64,000 nucleotides of DNA from UBA10646 sp003456175 (lineage in GTDB: Bacteria > Bacteroidota > Bacteroidia > Chitinophagales > Chitinophagaceae). Made by a program: the position numbers and the translations under genes. Below the pieces are notes generated by a model that made no database searches, had not been told where the DNA came from, and worked only from the letters and a program-made list of their open reading frames with translations. Shown piece after piece: positions 1 through 8,528 of this stretch (position 1 is the first letter of the stretch; the number at the start of each line of letters is the position of its first letter). The stretch lies in contig DALYLQ010000003.1 in assembly GCA_031976225.1 (NCBI GenBank), positions 49,904 to 113,903 of the forward strand. Direction: 5' to 3'.

Positions 1-503
1 CCAGGCCCCATTTCAATTACATTGAGATATACTTCTAAAATGCGTTCTTTACCCCAAATCAACTCAATCATAAAAGTGTAGTAGAATTCTGGCACTTTTC
101 TAATGTATTTGAAAATGCCACCACCTTGCCATAAGAACACATTTTTAGCAACTTGCTGACTGATAGTGCTAGCGCCAGCACCACGTTTTTTATTTTTTTT
201 CTTCGGATTAGTACTCAGGCTTTTTTCTATACTCTTCCAATCAAAGCCATCGTGATCGGGAAATAACTGATCTTCACTTGCCATGGCTGCCAAGCGAATA
301 TTGGCGGGTATCTCGTTCCAATCAACATAATCTCTTTTGAGCCCGTCGCCACTTAGTAAGCTACCAATTTGCGTAGTGGTAATGGGTGGCATCATCCATT
401 TGCACAATACCAGATACACCATAGAAGCAAGCCACGCAAAAAAGAACCAACGCATTATACGCTTGAACCACGAACGCTTTTTAGATGCTTGCTTTTTGGC
501 CAT
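1..503 (-). CDS. mtgA: Monofunctional biosynthetic peptidoglycan transglycosylase (GT51), C-terminus cut by window edge
   Basis: This enzyme polymerises lipid II into glycan strands at the outer face of the inner membrane. Translating the complement from ATG at 503 gives 167 open codons running off base 1. Residues 1-16 are basic, followed by one membrane helix (about 17-40). The GT51 signature EDQLFPDHDGFD (about residue 77) carries the catalytic Glu. GASTISQQVAKNVFLW (about 112) and EVYLNVIEMG (about 157) are the next conserved family blocks. There is no penicillin-binding domain in the visible part, and family members of this kind are about 230 residues long, so perhaps a quarter is missing. 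It starts 16 bp after the stop of the upstream exported-protein gene, so the two are probably co-transcribed. Confidence 0.93.
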   Translation of the reverse strand, partial: MAKKQASKKRSWFKRIMRWFFFAWLASMVYLVLCKWMMPPITTTQIGSLLSGDGLKRDYVDWNEIPANIRLAAMASEDQLFPDHDGFDWKSIEKSLSTNPKKKNKKRGAGASTISQQVAKNVFLWQGGGIFKYIRKVPEFYYTFMIELIWGKERILEVYLNVIEMGP

Positions 504-519
504 ACTGCCGCGAAAATAG

Positions 520-1095
520 CTATTGCACTTTTTCGTTGGTGCTTTGTGGCTGCATGGTTATGTAAGAAAGTTCATACTTTTTTCCTAGTACTGCTTTATC
601 AGGCTTTAAGTGGTCGAGCAAAATCCCTAATCCGAAGGCTAGTGCTGCAATGCCCAAACTCGTTAAGTTTTCAGGTGCAAATACATCGCCACGTTGCCCA
701 ACAGTATTAATTACATTAAGTACTGCATATCCTAGAGCACCTACTTTAAGTATTCCGCCCACGGTAAGCGACATACGCTTGCCCGGTAACGGTAATGCAG
801 CGATTTCTCGATAATGAAATTTGATGGGAGCATAAAATGCGGTATCTAACGTAGGTAGACCAAAATAATTAGGAACTTGCCTTACGGTAAATGTTTGTAA
901 GGTGATGCTATCTTTCTTAACCTTACGAACGTAACCACTTACCCAAGTACCACCTACGAGTTGACAGGTAAGTAGGTTATCGGTACTAAAGTATTGAATA
1001 AGCTTATCCTTCTTTTTAAAAGCGAGCACATCGTTTTGAGCATAACTTGCAGCTGCAGCTAAAACAAAACTTACAATTAGCAGTAGTTGGCGCAT
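520..1095 (-). CDS. Exported protein of unknown function, hydrophobic C-terminal half
   Basis: I do not recognise a named family. The 191-residue product begins with a clear signal peptide (about 1-19, ending ASYAQ). A hydrophilic stretch follows (about 20-105) whose GTWVSGYVRKVKKDSITLQ pattern looks like a small beta-barrel. Two hydrophobic, glycine-rich segments (about 110-130 and 143-162) could be a membrane hairpin. The tail (KKYELSYI) is polar. It is the first gene of a probable two-gene unit with mtgA, so a cell-envelope role is plausible but not shown. One copy of the dispersed 15-bp word is embedded in the gene and read as F-T-V-R. Confidence 0.7.
   Translation of the reverse strand: MRQLLLIVSFVLAAAASYAQNDVLAFKKKDKLIQYFSTDNLLTCQLVGGTWVSGYVRKVKKDSITLQTFTVRQVPNYFGLPTLDTAFYAPIKFHYREIAALPLPGKRMSLTVGGILKVGALGYAVLNVINTVGQRGDVFAPENLTSLGIAALAFGLGILLDHLKPDKAVLGKKYELSYITMQPQSTNEKVQ
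879..893 (+). repeat. Dispersed 15-bp word, coding copy
   Basis: GCCTTACGGTAAATG lies inside the exported-protein gene and is read on the minus strand as F-T-V-R. Confidence 0.85.
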
Positions 1096-1144
1096 GATGC
1101 AATATAGTTGGCTGCATGGCAGTTATTTGTTAAAGTTGATGATG

Positions 1145-1159
1145 CATTTACCGTAAGGT
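1145..1159 (-). repeat. Dispersed 15-bp word, intergenic copy
   Basis: CATTTACCGTAAGGT is a full consensus match. It ends 1 bp before the stop codon of the minus-strand HxlR gene, so it lies immediately 3' of that gene. Confidence 0.9.
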
Positions 1160-1160
1160 A

Positions 1161-1505
1161 TTAATGGCTAACACCAAACTCTTCCATCAGGCTGAGGCCG
1201 TAGTTTCTTATAGCTTCTACAATGGTAATAGCACGTTGGCCGCGTTCGGTAATACTATATTCAACCTTGGGTGGCACAACTGCATACACCGTTCTGTGTA
1301 TAAAGCCTTCTTCTTCAAGTTCTCGTAATTGCGATGTGAGCATTTTATGGGTAATATGTGGTATGGCTTTTTTAAGCTCACTGTACCGCATTACCTTGTC
1401 TTTCAAACGCCATAAAATGGGCATTTTCCAGGTACCGCCAATACGATCCATCGCAAATTCTACGGGATTGTAGTATAGCTTGTTCTTATACAAAAACTCT
1501 GGCAT
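1161..1505 (-). CDS. HxlR-family winged-helix transcriptional regulator
   Basis: A 114-residue DNA-binding protein. The HxlR pattern is seen in order: GGTWKMPILWRL (about 24-35), the recognition region SELKKAIPHITHKMLTSQLRELEEEGFI (about 43-70), and the beta-wing with VVPPKVEYSITERG (about 76-90). Length and architecture match the family, whose members commonly repress an adjacent divergent gene in response to electrophiles or redox signals. It is divergent from the DJ-1/hydrolase gene across 116 bp, so regulation of that gene is the natural inference. No effector residue can be assigned, and I see no conserved redox cysteine. Confidence 0.92.
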   Translation of the reverse strand: MPEFLYKNKLYYNPVEFAMDRIGGTWKMPILWRLKDKVMRYSELKKAIPHITHKMLTSQLRELEEEGFIHRTVYAVVPPKVEYSITERGQRAITIVEAIRNYGLSLMEEFGVSH

Positions 1506-1621
1506 TGACTAAAAGGCTTGATTTTACTAATACTTTCCAAAAAGTGTGTATCACTATTTAGGGTAAGTATATATGCTAAGATACATAAGCATAGCAGCTT
1601 TGTACCATAAAAACGAGCACT

Positions 1622-3145
1622 ATGTTTCAAAAAATTACATTGTTACTGCTGGTAGTATTACTAGGTTATAACCAAGTACAAGCACAGCACAATGCTGGTA
1701 ATAACGGCCGCATTTTAATGATTGCATCTAACAAATCGGTAAGTACACAAACGGGCTGGCCTATTGGGGTGTGGTATGCCGAGCTAACGCACCCTTATTG
1801 GGTATTTACAGAAGCAGGTTACAGCGTAGATATTGTTACACCCGATGGTGGTGATATTTATTTTGATGGTTTTAGCGACCCCGAAGATGAAAGTAAGTAT
1901 GCCGCTTTTGATTACATCTCGCTGGGTTTCAAAAAAGATCCGGCTAAAATGGCACTTACCAAAAACACCAAAAAACTGGCCGATGTTAACCCTGCACAAT
2001 ACAAAGCTATTTTCTTATGTGGCGGTCAGGGGCCTATGTACACATTTGTTAATAATGCCGCACTACACAGTTTTGTTGCTAAGTTCTACGAAACTGGTAA
2101 GCCCGTAGCTGCTATTTGTCATGGCACATCGGTATTGCTTAAAACGAAGCTATCAAATGGTAAGTTTTTAGTAGAAGGCAAGCGTTGGACGGGCTTTGCC
2201 AATAACGAAGAAAACTATGCCGATGCTTATGTAGGTATGAAAATTCAACCCTTTAGAATTGAGGATGAAGCACGTAAAATGCCTAATACCAAATTTGAAG
2301 TAGCACCCATGTTCGAAGCTTTTGCCATTCAAGATGGTAACCTCATTACCGGCCAACAACAAAACAGCGGTGCTAAAGCTGCAGCATTGGTACTTAAAGC
2401 CCTAGCAGAAAATAAACGTAATTATCCAACTTATGTATTGGTGCATGGTGCTTGGGCCGATGAAAGTGCTTGGGGTTTTGTACGTAATGCACTAGCCGAA
2501 AATGCAAATGTGGTAGTCGTAAATCTTCCAGCGCATGGTGCCGATAATACTTACGGCGTAGGCTTGAAACTGCAAGATTATGTAAAGCATGTTGCTACAA
2601 TTGTACAGCAGCAACAAGGTAAAGTAATATTGGTGGGCCACAGCATGGCCGGTGCCATTATTTCGCAGGTGGCCGAGCAATTACCCAATAAGGTGGCCAA
2701 ATTGGTGTATGTAGCTGCTTACTTACCCGCTAATGGCGAAAGCATCAACGGTATTACCAATAAGTTTTTGAATAATAAGCCTATTGAAATTTTTGAGTTC
2801 AATAAAGACTATTCGTTGGTAAGCATCAAAAAAGAAGCACTGGTAAGTGCGGTATGTGCCGATTGTCCGCCTGTAATCAAAGAAGCACTTGTAAAATATC
2901 ATAGAGCAGAACCCGTACAACCTTTAAATGATAAACTTAACCTTACGGTAAAATTCAACAGCATACCCAAATACTTTATTGCAACTACGAACGATTATGC
3001 AGTGCCTTACGCCTTGCAGCAACAAATGATACAAAAGAATGGTACGGTGAAAAAAGTATATACCATGAATACCTCACACTTACCATTCGTAGCCGATCCG
3101 GTTACTTTCATTCAGCTACTAACCACCATTACCCAACAGCCATAG
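1622..3145 (+). CDS. Exported DJ-1/PfpI-like domain fused to an alpha/beta hydrolase
   Basis: The 507-residue product has a signal peptide (1-22, ending VQAQ), then two enzymes in one chain. Residues about 28-260 are a DJ-1/PfpI (Hsp31-like) domain with the nucleophile-elbow cysteine in AAICHGTSVLL, as in glyoxalase/deglycase-type proteins. Residues about 268-505 are an alpha/beta hydrolase with oxyanion segment YVLVHGAWADESAW, nucleophile elbow VGHSMAG (Ser) and a C-terminal histidine in SHLPFVADP. Both active sites look intact. The gene is divergent from an HxlR regulator and followed after 1 bp by a beta-barrel-like gene. A periplasmic detoxification role is an inference from the two domains and the regulator type. 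Confidence 0.88.
   Translation: MFQKITLLLLVVLLGYNQVQAQHNAGNNGRILMIASNKSVSTQTGWPIGVWYAELTHPYWVFTEAGYSVDIVTPDGGDIYFDGFSDPEDESKYAAFDYISLGFKKDPAKMALTKNTKKLADVNPAQYKAIFLCGGQGPMYTFVNNAALHSFVAKFYETGKPVAAICHGTSVLLKTKLSNGKFLVEGKRWTGFANNEENYADAYVGMKIQPFRIEDEARKMPNTKFEVAPMFEAFAIQDGNLITGQQQNSGAKAAALVLKALAENKRNYPTYVLVHGAWADESAWGFVRNALAENANVVVVNLPAHGADNTYGVGLKLQDYVKHVATIVQQQQGKVILVGHSMAGAIISQVAEQLPNKVAKLVYVAAYLPANGESINGITNKFLNNKPIEIFEFNKDYSLVSIKKEALVSAVCADCPPVIKEALVKYHRAEPVQPLNDKLNLTVKFNSIPKYFIATTNDYAVPYALQQQMIQKNGTVKKVYTMNTSHLPFVADPVTFIQLLTTITQQP
2940..2954 (+). repeat. Dispersed 15-bp word, coding copy
   Basis: ACCTTACGGTAAAAT lies in the hydrolase half of the fusion gene and is read N-L-T-V-K. Confidence 0.8.
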
Positions 3146-3146
3146 T

Positions 3147-3797
3147 ATGCGATTGGTAATTGTAATAGCTATGGCGCTGCTTACCAGCAACGCCATAGCT
3201 CAAACTCCGGTAGAAATATTTACCGGAAGTTATAAAACCACCTTCGATGTTATGTTTTTCAAATACTTCAAAACATCAACAGGTGCTAATAGTAAGTGGT
3301 TACTATTTAATCGCAATAGGTACAGCGTTGATTATTTGCAAACTACTAATAGCAACTTACCACAATTTGGCAGCGTTACAGCCATCAGCTACAACGTTCC
3401 AACTTGGCATGGAGTTGCTCCCGTAATGGTAGCACAAGTAACCAATAGGGGCGTATCGCCTAAGTTGGGCTTACAGTATGCAAGCATGCCTAAAAATTGG
3501 CTGATATTTAGCTGGTTGGTCGGCGAAACTTTACGGCAACCCAGCATCGATTACTTTTTACTGCTGCGGTATACTCCTACCATACAACAACAACAGCTAT
3601 TTACGCAAGTAGAGTTGGTGAACACCATACCTACCACAACATCAAAAACGTATAGTTTTATACAGCGGTTTCGATTGGGCTTAAAGCATAAGGCATTACA
3701 ATATGGCGCTGGTATTGATATTACAACACAAGGCCTCCAACAACCGTTGCAAAACAGTACCAATGCTGGTATATTTATACGTTACGAGTTTCAGTAG
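3147..3797 (+). CDS. Exported beta-rich protein, probable small outer-membrane barrel
   Basis: A 216-residue protein with signal peptide (1-19, ending AIAQ). The rest is a series of amphipathic beta-like strands with alternating aromatic residues, and the last strand ends in an aromatic-rich GIFIRYEFQ, typical of outer-membrane barrels. No named family is recognised. It begins 1 bp after the stop of the DJ-1/hydrolase gene, so co-expression is likely. Its repeated Y/W/F-rich strands (SKWLLF, NWLIFSWLVG, IDYFLLLRY) fit a transporter or structural porin rather than an enzyme, but this is inference. Confidence 0.65.
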   Translation: MRLVIVIAMALLTSNAIAQTPVEIFTGSYKTTFDVMFFKYFKTSTGANSKWLLFNRNRYSVDYLQTTNSNLPQFGSVTAISYNVPTWHGVAPVMVAQVTNRGVSPKLGLQYASMPKNWLIFSWLVGETLRQPSIDYFLLLRYTPTIQQQQLFTQVELVNTIPTTTSKTYSFIQRFRLGLKHKALQYGAGIDITTQGLQQPLQNSTNAGIFIRYEFQ

Positions 3798-3858
3798 TAA
3801 TAACGGTATACTTATGTAAATGAATACAATTGATCTAACAACAACATAAATCATACAT

Positions 3859-4479
3859 ATGCACATAGCAATTATTGGAAGTGGTAATGTAGGCGGTGCC
3901 CTTGCACAAAAGTGGGCCATGCATGCACAACATCAAATTGTATTTGGTGTGAGAGATGTGAGTAATTTCAAAGGCAAGCACTTGTTGGTACACAATAATA
4001 TACAAGTAGCCACCATTGCCGAAGCATGTGTACAAAGCGAAGTAATTGTATTGGCAACTCCTGCTACTGCAACTACTTCAGTAGTAGCATCATTGGGTGA
4101 TACCACTGGAAAAATCATCATCGATACCATGAACATCGTTATGGGTAGAGGGCCCGAAGGCTTTACTAATACTACCGATGCTATCTTGGCACATACCGCT
4201 ACCACCGATGTAGTGAAATGTTTCAACACCACAGGTTTCAATAACATGCTTGATACACAATATCAAGGTATTGCCATTGATATGTTTGTAGCTGGCGATA
4301 GTAAGCTTGGCACTAGTACCGCTATACAACTGGCTACCGATGCTGGCTTTGGTGCTTGCTATAGTATTGGTGGTAACGATAAGTTTCAGCTCTTAGAACA
4401 ATTTGCCTGGTTTTGGATTAACCTCGCCATGTTTCAAGGGCAAGGTCGCAATATGGCACTCAAATTGTTACACCGCTAG
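3859..4479 (+). CDS. NADPH:F420 oxidoreductase-type NAD(P)-binding protein
   Basis: A 206-residue Rossmann protein. The N-terminus MHIAIIGSGNVGGALAQKW carries the GxGxxG dinucleotide loop. FGVRD (about 30) and the segment VIVLATPATAT follow, and IIIDTMNIVMG (about 89) matches the pattern of F420-dependent NADP reductase-like proteins. VVKCFNTTGFNNM (about 115) is the usual substrate-side block. Bacteroidota do not make F420, so the substrate is unlikely to be F420 itself; an NADPH-dependent reductase of unknown substrate is safest. It is followed after 2 bp by an SDR gene, forming a redox gene pair. Confidence 0.82.
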   Translation: MHIAIIGSGNVGGALAQKWAMHAQHQIVFGVRDVSNFKGKHLLVHNNIQVATIAEACVQSEVIVLATPATATTSVVASLGDTTGKIIIDTMNIVMGRGPEGFTNTTDAILAHTATTDVVKCFNTTGFNNMLDTQYQGIAIDMFVAGDSKLGTSTAIQLATDAGFGACYSIGGNDKFQLLEQFAWFWINLAMFQGQGRNMALKLLHR

Positions 4480-4481
4480 CT

Positions 4482-5222
4482 ATGAAAACAACAAAAGTAG
4501 CACTGGTTACAGGTGCTTACAAAGGCTTAGGTTTCGAATGGTGTAAGCAACTAGCTTTAGCAGGTTACACAGTGGTACTTACAGCCCGTTCTTTACTACA
4601 AGCAACCAATGCAGCGGCTATATTACAAGCAGCAGGTGCATCGGTGCATCCCTATGCTGTAGATGTTACTAACGAGTCGCATTTACAAGATTTGGCAACG
4701 TTCATACAAGCACGTTTTGGACAGCTTGATCTCATCATCAATAATGCAGGCGTTAATCCGAAAGATTATGCCGATAAGCAACGCATGGCGGCAACGTTTA
4801 AACTTGAACATTTGCAGGCCGATGCAATGTTAGAAGTATTGCATATCAACAGCATTGCACCGTTATTGGTAGTAAAGCATTGCAGGCAATTATTGCAACA
4901 GTCGAACCACCCTATTGTACTCAATATTTCGAGTTGGTTGAGCAGTGTAAGCAACAATCAGATAGCTGGTCATTACGGATATACAGGAAGTAAAAACTTA
5001 TTGAATATGTTGAACGTGAGCATGGCCAATGAGTTGCGTAACGAAGGTATTGTTTGTATTAACGTTAACCCCGGTTGGGTACAAACCGATATGGGTGGTA
5101 ACAAAGCGCAACTTACCACAGAAGCATCGGTAACAGCTATGATCACAAATATTGTATCAAAAGTAACTCTTGCCGATACTGGTAAGTTTTTTCATTACGA
5201 TGGTACGCTGCATCCATGGTAG
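4482..5222 (+). CDS. Short-chain dehydrogenase/reductase
   Basis: A 246-residue classical SDR. The cofactor loop is TGAYKGLGFEW (TGxxxGxG, about 11-21). NNAG occurs at about 88, the catalytic serine lies in LNISSWLSS (about 145) and the YxxxK motif in YGYTGSKNLLNM (about 165). PGWVQTDMGG (about 196) is the usual block after the active site. The pair of Arg residues after the first beta strand suggests NADPH preference. It is translated 2 bp after the F420-type reductase gene and ends at an inverted pair of the dispersed word, which may serve as terminator between it and the convergent LysE gene. Substrate unknown. Confidence 0.88.
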   Translation: MKTTKVALVTGAYKGLGFEWCKQLALAGYTVVLTARSLLQATNAAAILQAAGASVHPYAVDVTNESHLQDLATFIQARFGQLDLIINNAGVNPKDYADKQRMAATFKLEHLQADAMLEVLHINSIAPLLVVKHCRQLLQQSNHPIVLNISSWLSSVSNNQIAGHYGYTGSKNLLNMLNVSMANELRNEGIVCINVNPGWVQTDMGGNKAQLTTEASVTAMITNIVSKVTLADTGKFFHYDGTLHPW

Positions 5223-5235
5223 TTGTCGCATATCC

Positions 5236-5282
5236 ACCTTGCGGTAAATGTGTTGATGCCTTTATATCATTTACCGTAAGGT
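5236..5282. repeat. Inverted pair of the dispersed word between convergent genes
   Basis: Arms ACCTTGCGGTAAATG (5236-5250) and CATTTACCGTAAGGT (5268-5282) can pair over 15 positions with one G-U, around a 17-nt loop. It lies between the SDR stop and the LysE stop, with no other hairpin there, so a two-way terminator function is plausible. Confidence 0.88.
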
Positions 5283-5315
5283 AATACCAATATGCATTGA
5301 TGAAAATAGAAGTGA

Positions 5316-5957
5316 TTATAATAAAATACCCAGCATTAAAGCCACACCAAAGCCCAACAAAATCAAACCGGATATTTTGTTGATGATACCCATTATATGA
5401 GCGGTTAATTTTTCTCGAATTTTTCCGGCAAAAAGCACCTTGGCAACATCGGCCAGCAATACTACCAACAAGCAAGTGGTAAATACAATTATCTTGTACG
5501 GTAGTGGATGCGGTGTTTTATTGGCATCTTCAATAATAGCGGCGCCTGCGGCAAACCAAAATAGAAATGCACCAGGGTTGAGCGTATTCATAAAATAGCC
5601 GCTGAAAAAAATAGCTGCTGCATCACGCTTTCTAAAGCTGGGAGATACATGCTTATTCTGCTCATCAGGTATTGGGATTTTCTTAAAAAAAATGGTATAA
5701 ATACCCATTACCACTAAAAAAATACTACCTGCAACACCAATGGTTGTTTCGTGTGCCATTAGCATACCAAATAATGTGGTGAACACGTTACACACCAACA
5801 CCAAGCTAATATCGCTAGCACTAACACCAGCAATAAAGTAAAAGCCACCTTTACGTCCGTTAATAATGCTTTGCTTGATGATAGAAAATATCACCGGTCC
5901 TACTGAAATACTCAGCATAATACCTAGCACAAAACCTTTAACTACAGCAGCAAGCAT
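5316..5957 (-). CDS. LysE/RhtB-family amino-acid or metabolite exporter
   Basis: A membrane exporter of 213 residues when begun at ATG 5957. The longer open frame to 6041 adds a polar, poorly conserved extension, while MLAAVVKGFVLG is the usual start of the family. GIMLSISVGPVIFSIIKQS is the LysE signature in helix 1 with GP, followed by FYFIAGVSASDISLVL (helix 2) and a third helix. A charged loop follows (KKIPIPDEQNK), then AIFFSGYFMNTLNPGAFLFW, the second GP/N-P-conserved repeat, and two final helices. Six membrane segments in total. Substrate cannot be told from sequence. It is divergent from the M28 peptidase gene. Confidence 0.85.
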   Translation of the reverse strand: MLAAVVKGFVLGIMLSISVGPVIFSIIKQSIINGRKGGFYFIAGVSASDISLVLVCNVFTTLFGMLMAHETTIGVAGSIFLVVMGIYTIFFKKIPIPDEQNKHVSPSFRKRDAAAIFFSGYFMNTLNPGAFLFWFAAGAAIIEDANKTPHPLPYKIIVFTTCLLVVLLADVAKVLFAGKIREKLTAHIMGIINKISGLILLGFGVALMLGILL

Positions 5958-6098
5958 AGAATTATAATAACAAACTGCGGCAAAATACGTTTTATACACA
6001 TTCGTTATCAGATTAAAAAACAGGTAGCCATCATTTTCCACGCTAATAATATGCTACCTTACTACATAACTACTTTTGTACCACAAAACCGAATGTAC

Positions 6099-7745
6099 AT
6101 GAAGCTGCGTTTCTTATTCTTATTGGTATTACCACTGGCGTTAACTGCACAAACCAAAAAAGAACGTAAGGCAATGGCCAAGCAAAGAGCTGCTACCATT
6201 GCTCATTTGCAGCAACACATTCGTATTTTGGCTAGTGATAGTTTAGGCGGCAGGCGTACGGGCACTCCCGGCGAAGCAGCAGCAGCCGATTATGTGATAG
6301 CACAGTGGCAGCAGCTTCAGCTTTTACCGCAAGGTACACAAGGGTTTAAACAGCCTTTTACCATCAACGAGGGTAAGCGATATAATAGCGCTGCAACCTA
6401 CCTTACGGTAAATGGTAAAGCATTACAGCAAAGCGAACATTTTTATCCGTTAGCATTTAGTGCCAATAAAAAAGTTACCACCGAAGGATCGGTTAGTATT
6501 CACGAAAGTGGTGCAGCGTGGTTTATTGACGCAAAAGAAATATTAGACGAGCAAGCTGGTAATCCGCATTTTGCTATTATGCCCGCTATTTATCAAGCCG
6601 CAGAAAAAGCAATTAAAAAAGGTGCTACAATAGTACTAATACATAACAGTGGCAAAACAGTAGATAATATTTTATTCAATAAAAACGATACCTCGCCTGC
6701 TTTAGCAGCACCCGTATTGTACATCACAGAAAAGGGCGTTGTGGCTGGTCACCTTACCGATGCTACTGCCACCGTTAAAATTGAAGCTGGCGTACAGCTT
6801 ACGCTGCAACAACGTAATGCTACCAACCTTGTTGGTTTTATCAATAACAACGCTGCAACAACGGTTATTATTGGCGCACACTACGACCATCTTGGCTTGG
6901 GAGAAGATAAAAACGCATTAGATGGCGAAGGCGATATTCATAATGGTGCCGATGATAATGCTAGTGGTACAGCAGCACTTATTGAATTAGCTCGCCGCTT
7001 ACAACAGTCGCCAGCAAAAAACAATAATTATTTGTTCATTGCCTTTTCAGGCGAAGAGCTTGGCTTGTTAGGCAGTAAGTATTGGCTCGATCATCCTACG
7101 GTTAATATCACACCTAATTATATGATTAATATGGATATGATTGGCCGTTACGATACTGCTAAAAAGCTTACGATTGGCGGATATGGTACAAGTCCAACAT
7201 GGGGAACAACGTTGCCAAACCTCATTGATACATTTCAAGTAAAGTGGGATAGTGCCGGTACTGGCCCTAGCGACCATGCTAGTTTTTACCGGAAAAATAT
7301 TCCAGTGTTATTTTTCTTCACGAATAGTCATGCCGATTACCACAAAGCTTCCGACGATTACGATAAAATCAATTACCAAGCCGAAGCCGATATTATTACA
7401 TTGATAGAAAAAGTAATTACTGCTACAAACGATAAAGGCAAGCTTGCTTTTACAGCTACAAGAGAACAAAACATGGGTCGTGGGGTTGGCTTCACCGTAA
7501 GTTTAGGCGTTATTCCCGATTATGCTTATAGCGGCACAGGTGTAAGAATTGAAGGTGCCAGCAAAGGAAAATTAGGAGAGAAGCTTGGCTTGCAACCTGG
7601 CGATATCTTGTTACAATTAGGTCAATATCAGTTCGTAGATGTGCCCAGTTACATGCAAGCCTTAAGCAAGTTTAAAAAAGGCGATAGCACACAGCTTAAA
7701 ATTAAGCGTGGTAGCGAAGAAAAAACTTTCGACATTGTATTCTAA
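6099..7745 (+). CDS. Exported M28 zinc aminopeptidase with PA and PDZ domains
   Basis: ATG 6099 is chosen because it begins a clean signal peptide (MKLRFLFLLVLPLALTAQ). An in-frame ATG at 6051 adds 16 unlikely residues. The product is 548 residues. A PA-like insertion spans about 110-235. The di-zinc M28 core shows GAHYDHLG (His about 261), GADDNASG (Asp about 285), FSGEELG (catalytic and metal Glu about 319-320), NMDMIG (Asp about 346) and DYHKASDD (His about 415), so all metal ligands are present. Residues about 465-545 form a PDZ domain (GLQPGDILLQLG). It probably trims peptides in the periplasm or at the cell surface. Confidence 0.93.
   Translation: MKLRFLFLLVLPLALTAQTKKERKAMAKQRAATIAHLQQHIRILASDSLGGRRTGTPGEAAAADYVIAQWQQLQLLPQGTQGFKQPFTINEGKRYNSAATYLTVNGKALQQSEHFYPLAFSANKKVTTEGSVSIHESGAAWFIDAKEILDEQAGNPHFAIMPAIYQAAEKAIKKGATIVLIHNSGKTVDNILFNKNDTSPALAAPVLYITEKGVVAGHLTDATATVKIEAGVQLTLQQRNATNLVGFINNNAATTVIIGAHYDHLGLGEDKNALDGEGDIHNGADDNASGTAALIELARRLQQSPAKNNNYLFIAFSGEELGLLGSKYWLDHPTVNITPNYMINMDMIGRYDTAKKLTIGGYGTSPTWGTTLPNLIDTFQVKWDSAGTGPSDHASFYRKNIPVLFFFTNSHADYHKASDDYDKINYQAEADIITLIEKVITATNDKGKLAFTATREQNMGRGVGFTVSLGVIPDYAYSGTGVRIEGASKGKLGEKLGLQPGDILLQLGQYQFVDVPSYMQALSKFKKGDSTQLKIKRGSEEKTFDIVF
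6400..6414 (+). repeat. Dispersed 15-bp word, coding copy
   Basis: ACCTTACGGTAAATG is a full consensus copy in the peptidase gene, read Y-L-T-V-N-G. Confidence 0.9.
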
Positions 7746-7765
7746 TACGCATACAACCAACACAC

Positions 7766-8206
7766 ATGAGTACACACTTTAGGCTTGAAATGGGAGAAAC
7801 CACCGAACGTTTCTTCGACGATACCTGCCTATTGGGCATACTCACTACCCAAAAAAACTATCAGTTTTGTTGGCAGCTTAACTACACGCTAGGGTACGAC
7901 TTTTTTTTAAACACCGATATACACATTGAGGTTGCTCGCAAAGGCCGTAAATACAAGTTTTTGGTGTACGAACATCAGGTAATAGCAAGCCAATGCGTGT
8001 ATTATTTGTACGAAAATCAATGCGAAGGCGAGTACTTACTACCAGAGTTTAAACACTTCGATTTTTTGTGGCTTATGAAAGGCGATTATTTTGAGGCATC
8101 GTACACGCAACCCATCATAGACGAAATCAAAACATTGCCATCGGTGCAACTTGTTACAGAACTTACCAACGAAAAGTTTAAGAATAAAAGTTATCTTATT
8201 TTTTAA
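7766..8206 (+). CDS. IPExxxVDY-family protein
   Basis: A 146-residue soluble protein of a Bacteroidota-restricted family named after its IPExxxVDY motif. Here the motif appears as LPEFKHFDFLW at about 91-101, so Ile, Val and Tyr are replaced by similar residues. The rest matches the family layout: an N-terminal LLGILTTQKNYQFCWQLNYTLGYDF block (about 22-46) and a C-terminal NEKFKNKSYLIF. Function is unknown. The gene lies 20 bp after the M28 peptidase and just before the carbinolamine dehydratase, but nothing links these roles. Confidence 0.8.
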   Translation: MSTHFRLEMGETTERFFDDTCLLGILTTQKNYQFCWQLNYTLGYDFFLNTDIHIEVARKGRKYKFLVYEHQVIASQCVYYLYENQCEGEYLLPEFKHFDFLWLMKGDYFEASYTQPIIDEIKTLPSVQLVTELTNEKFKNKSYLIF

Positions 8207-8214
8207 TACGTTTA

Positions 8215-8229
8215 TATTTGCCGTAAGGC
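8215..8229 (-). repeat. Dispersed 15-bp word, intergenic copy
   Basis: TATTTGCCGTAAGGC, in the 36-bp spacer between the IPExxxVDY gene and the carbinolamine dehydratase start. Confidence 0.75.
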
Positions 8230-8242
8230 ATTGCCAAGCCAT

Positions 8243-8494
8243 ATGCAACCAATACCACAATACTGGGAGTTACAAAACAATAGTCTTTATCGCCGGTTTG
8301 AATTTGCCAACTTCAGCGAAGCCTTTGCATTTATGGCACGCGTGGCATTGCTGGCCGAACAGCAGCAACATCACCCGTTGTGGACCAACGTGTACAACCG
8401 CGTAGAAATTTGGTTAACCACGCACGATGCTGGTAATAACCTTACGGTAAAAGATATAACACTCGCCGAGGCTATTAATTCTTTGCAAGCCTAA
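8243..8494 (+). CDS. Pterin-4a-carbinolamine dehydratase
   Basis: This 83-residue enzyme dehydrates 4a-hydroxytetrahydropterin and so recycles the pterin cofactor of aromatic amino-acid hydroxylases. Family marks are FAFMARVALLAEQQQHHP (about 25-42) with the His-His-Pro active-site element, W-T-N-V-Y-N-R-V-E, and LTTHDAGNNLTVKDITLAEAIN (about 57-78) with the T-H-D motif. ATG 8243 is chosen over the in-frame TTG at 8231. One copy of the dispersed word sits in its conserved LTV-K segment. No phenylalanine hydroxylase is visible in the window. Confidence 0.88.
   Translation: MQPIPQYWELQNNSLYRRFEFANFSEAFAFMARVALLAEQQQHHPLWTNVYNRVEIWLTTHDAGNNLTVKDITLAEAINSLQA
8439..8453 (+). repeat. Dispersed 15-bp word, coding copy
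   Basis: ACCTTACGGTAAAAG, read N-L-T-V-K-D in the dehydratase gene. Confidence 0.85.
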
Positions 8495-8528
8495 GCATGC
8501 CGCTTATTTTCGTAATAAATACGTGTAC

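Noticed and set aside
6051..6098. Upstream ATG of the M28 peptidase
   Set aside because: The extra 16 residues would mask a clean signal peptide starting at 6099.
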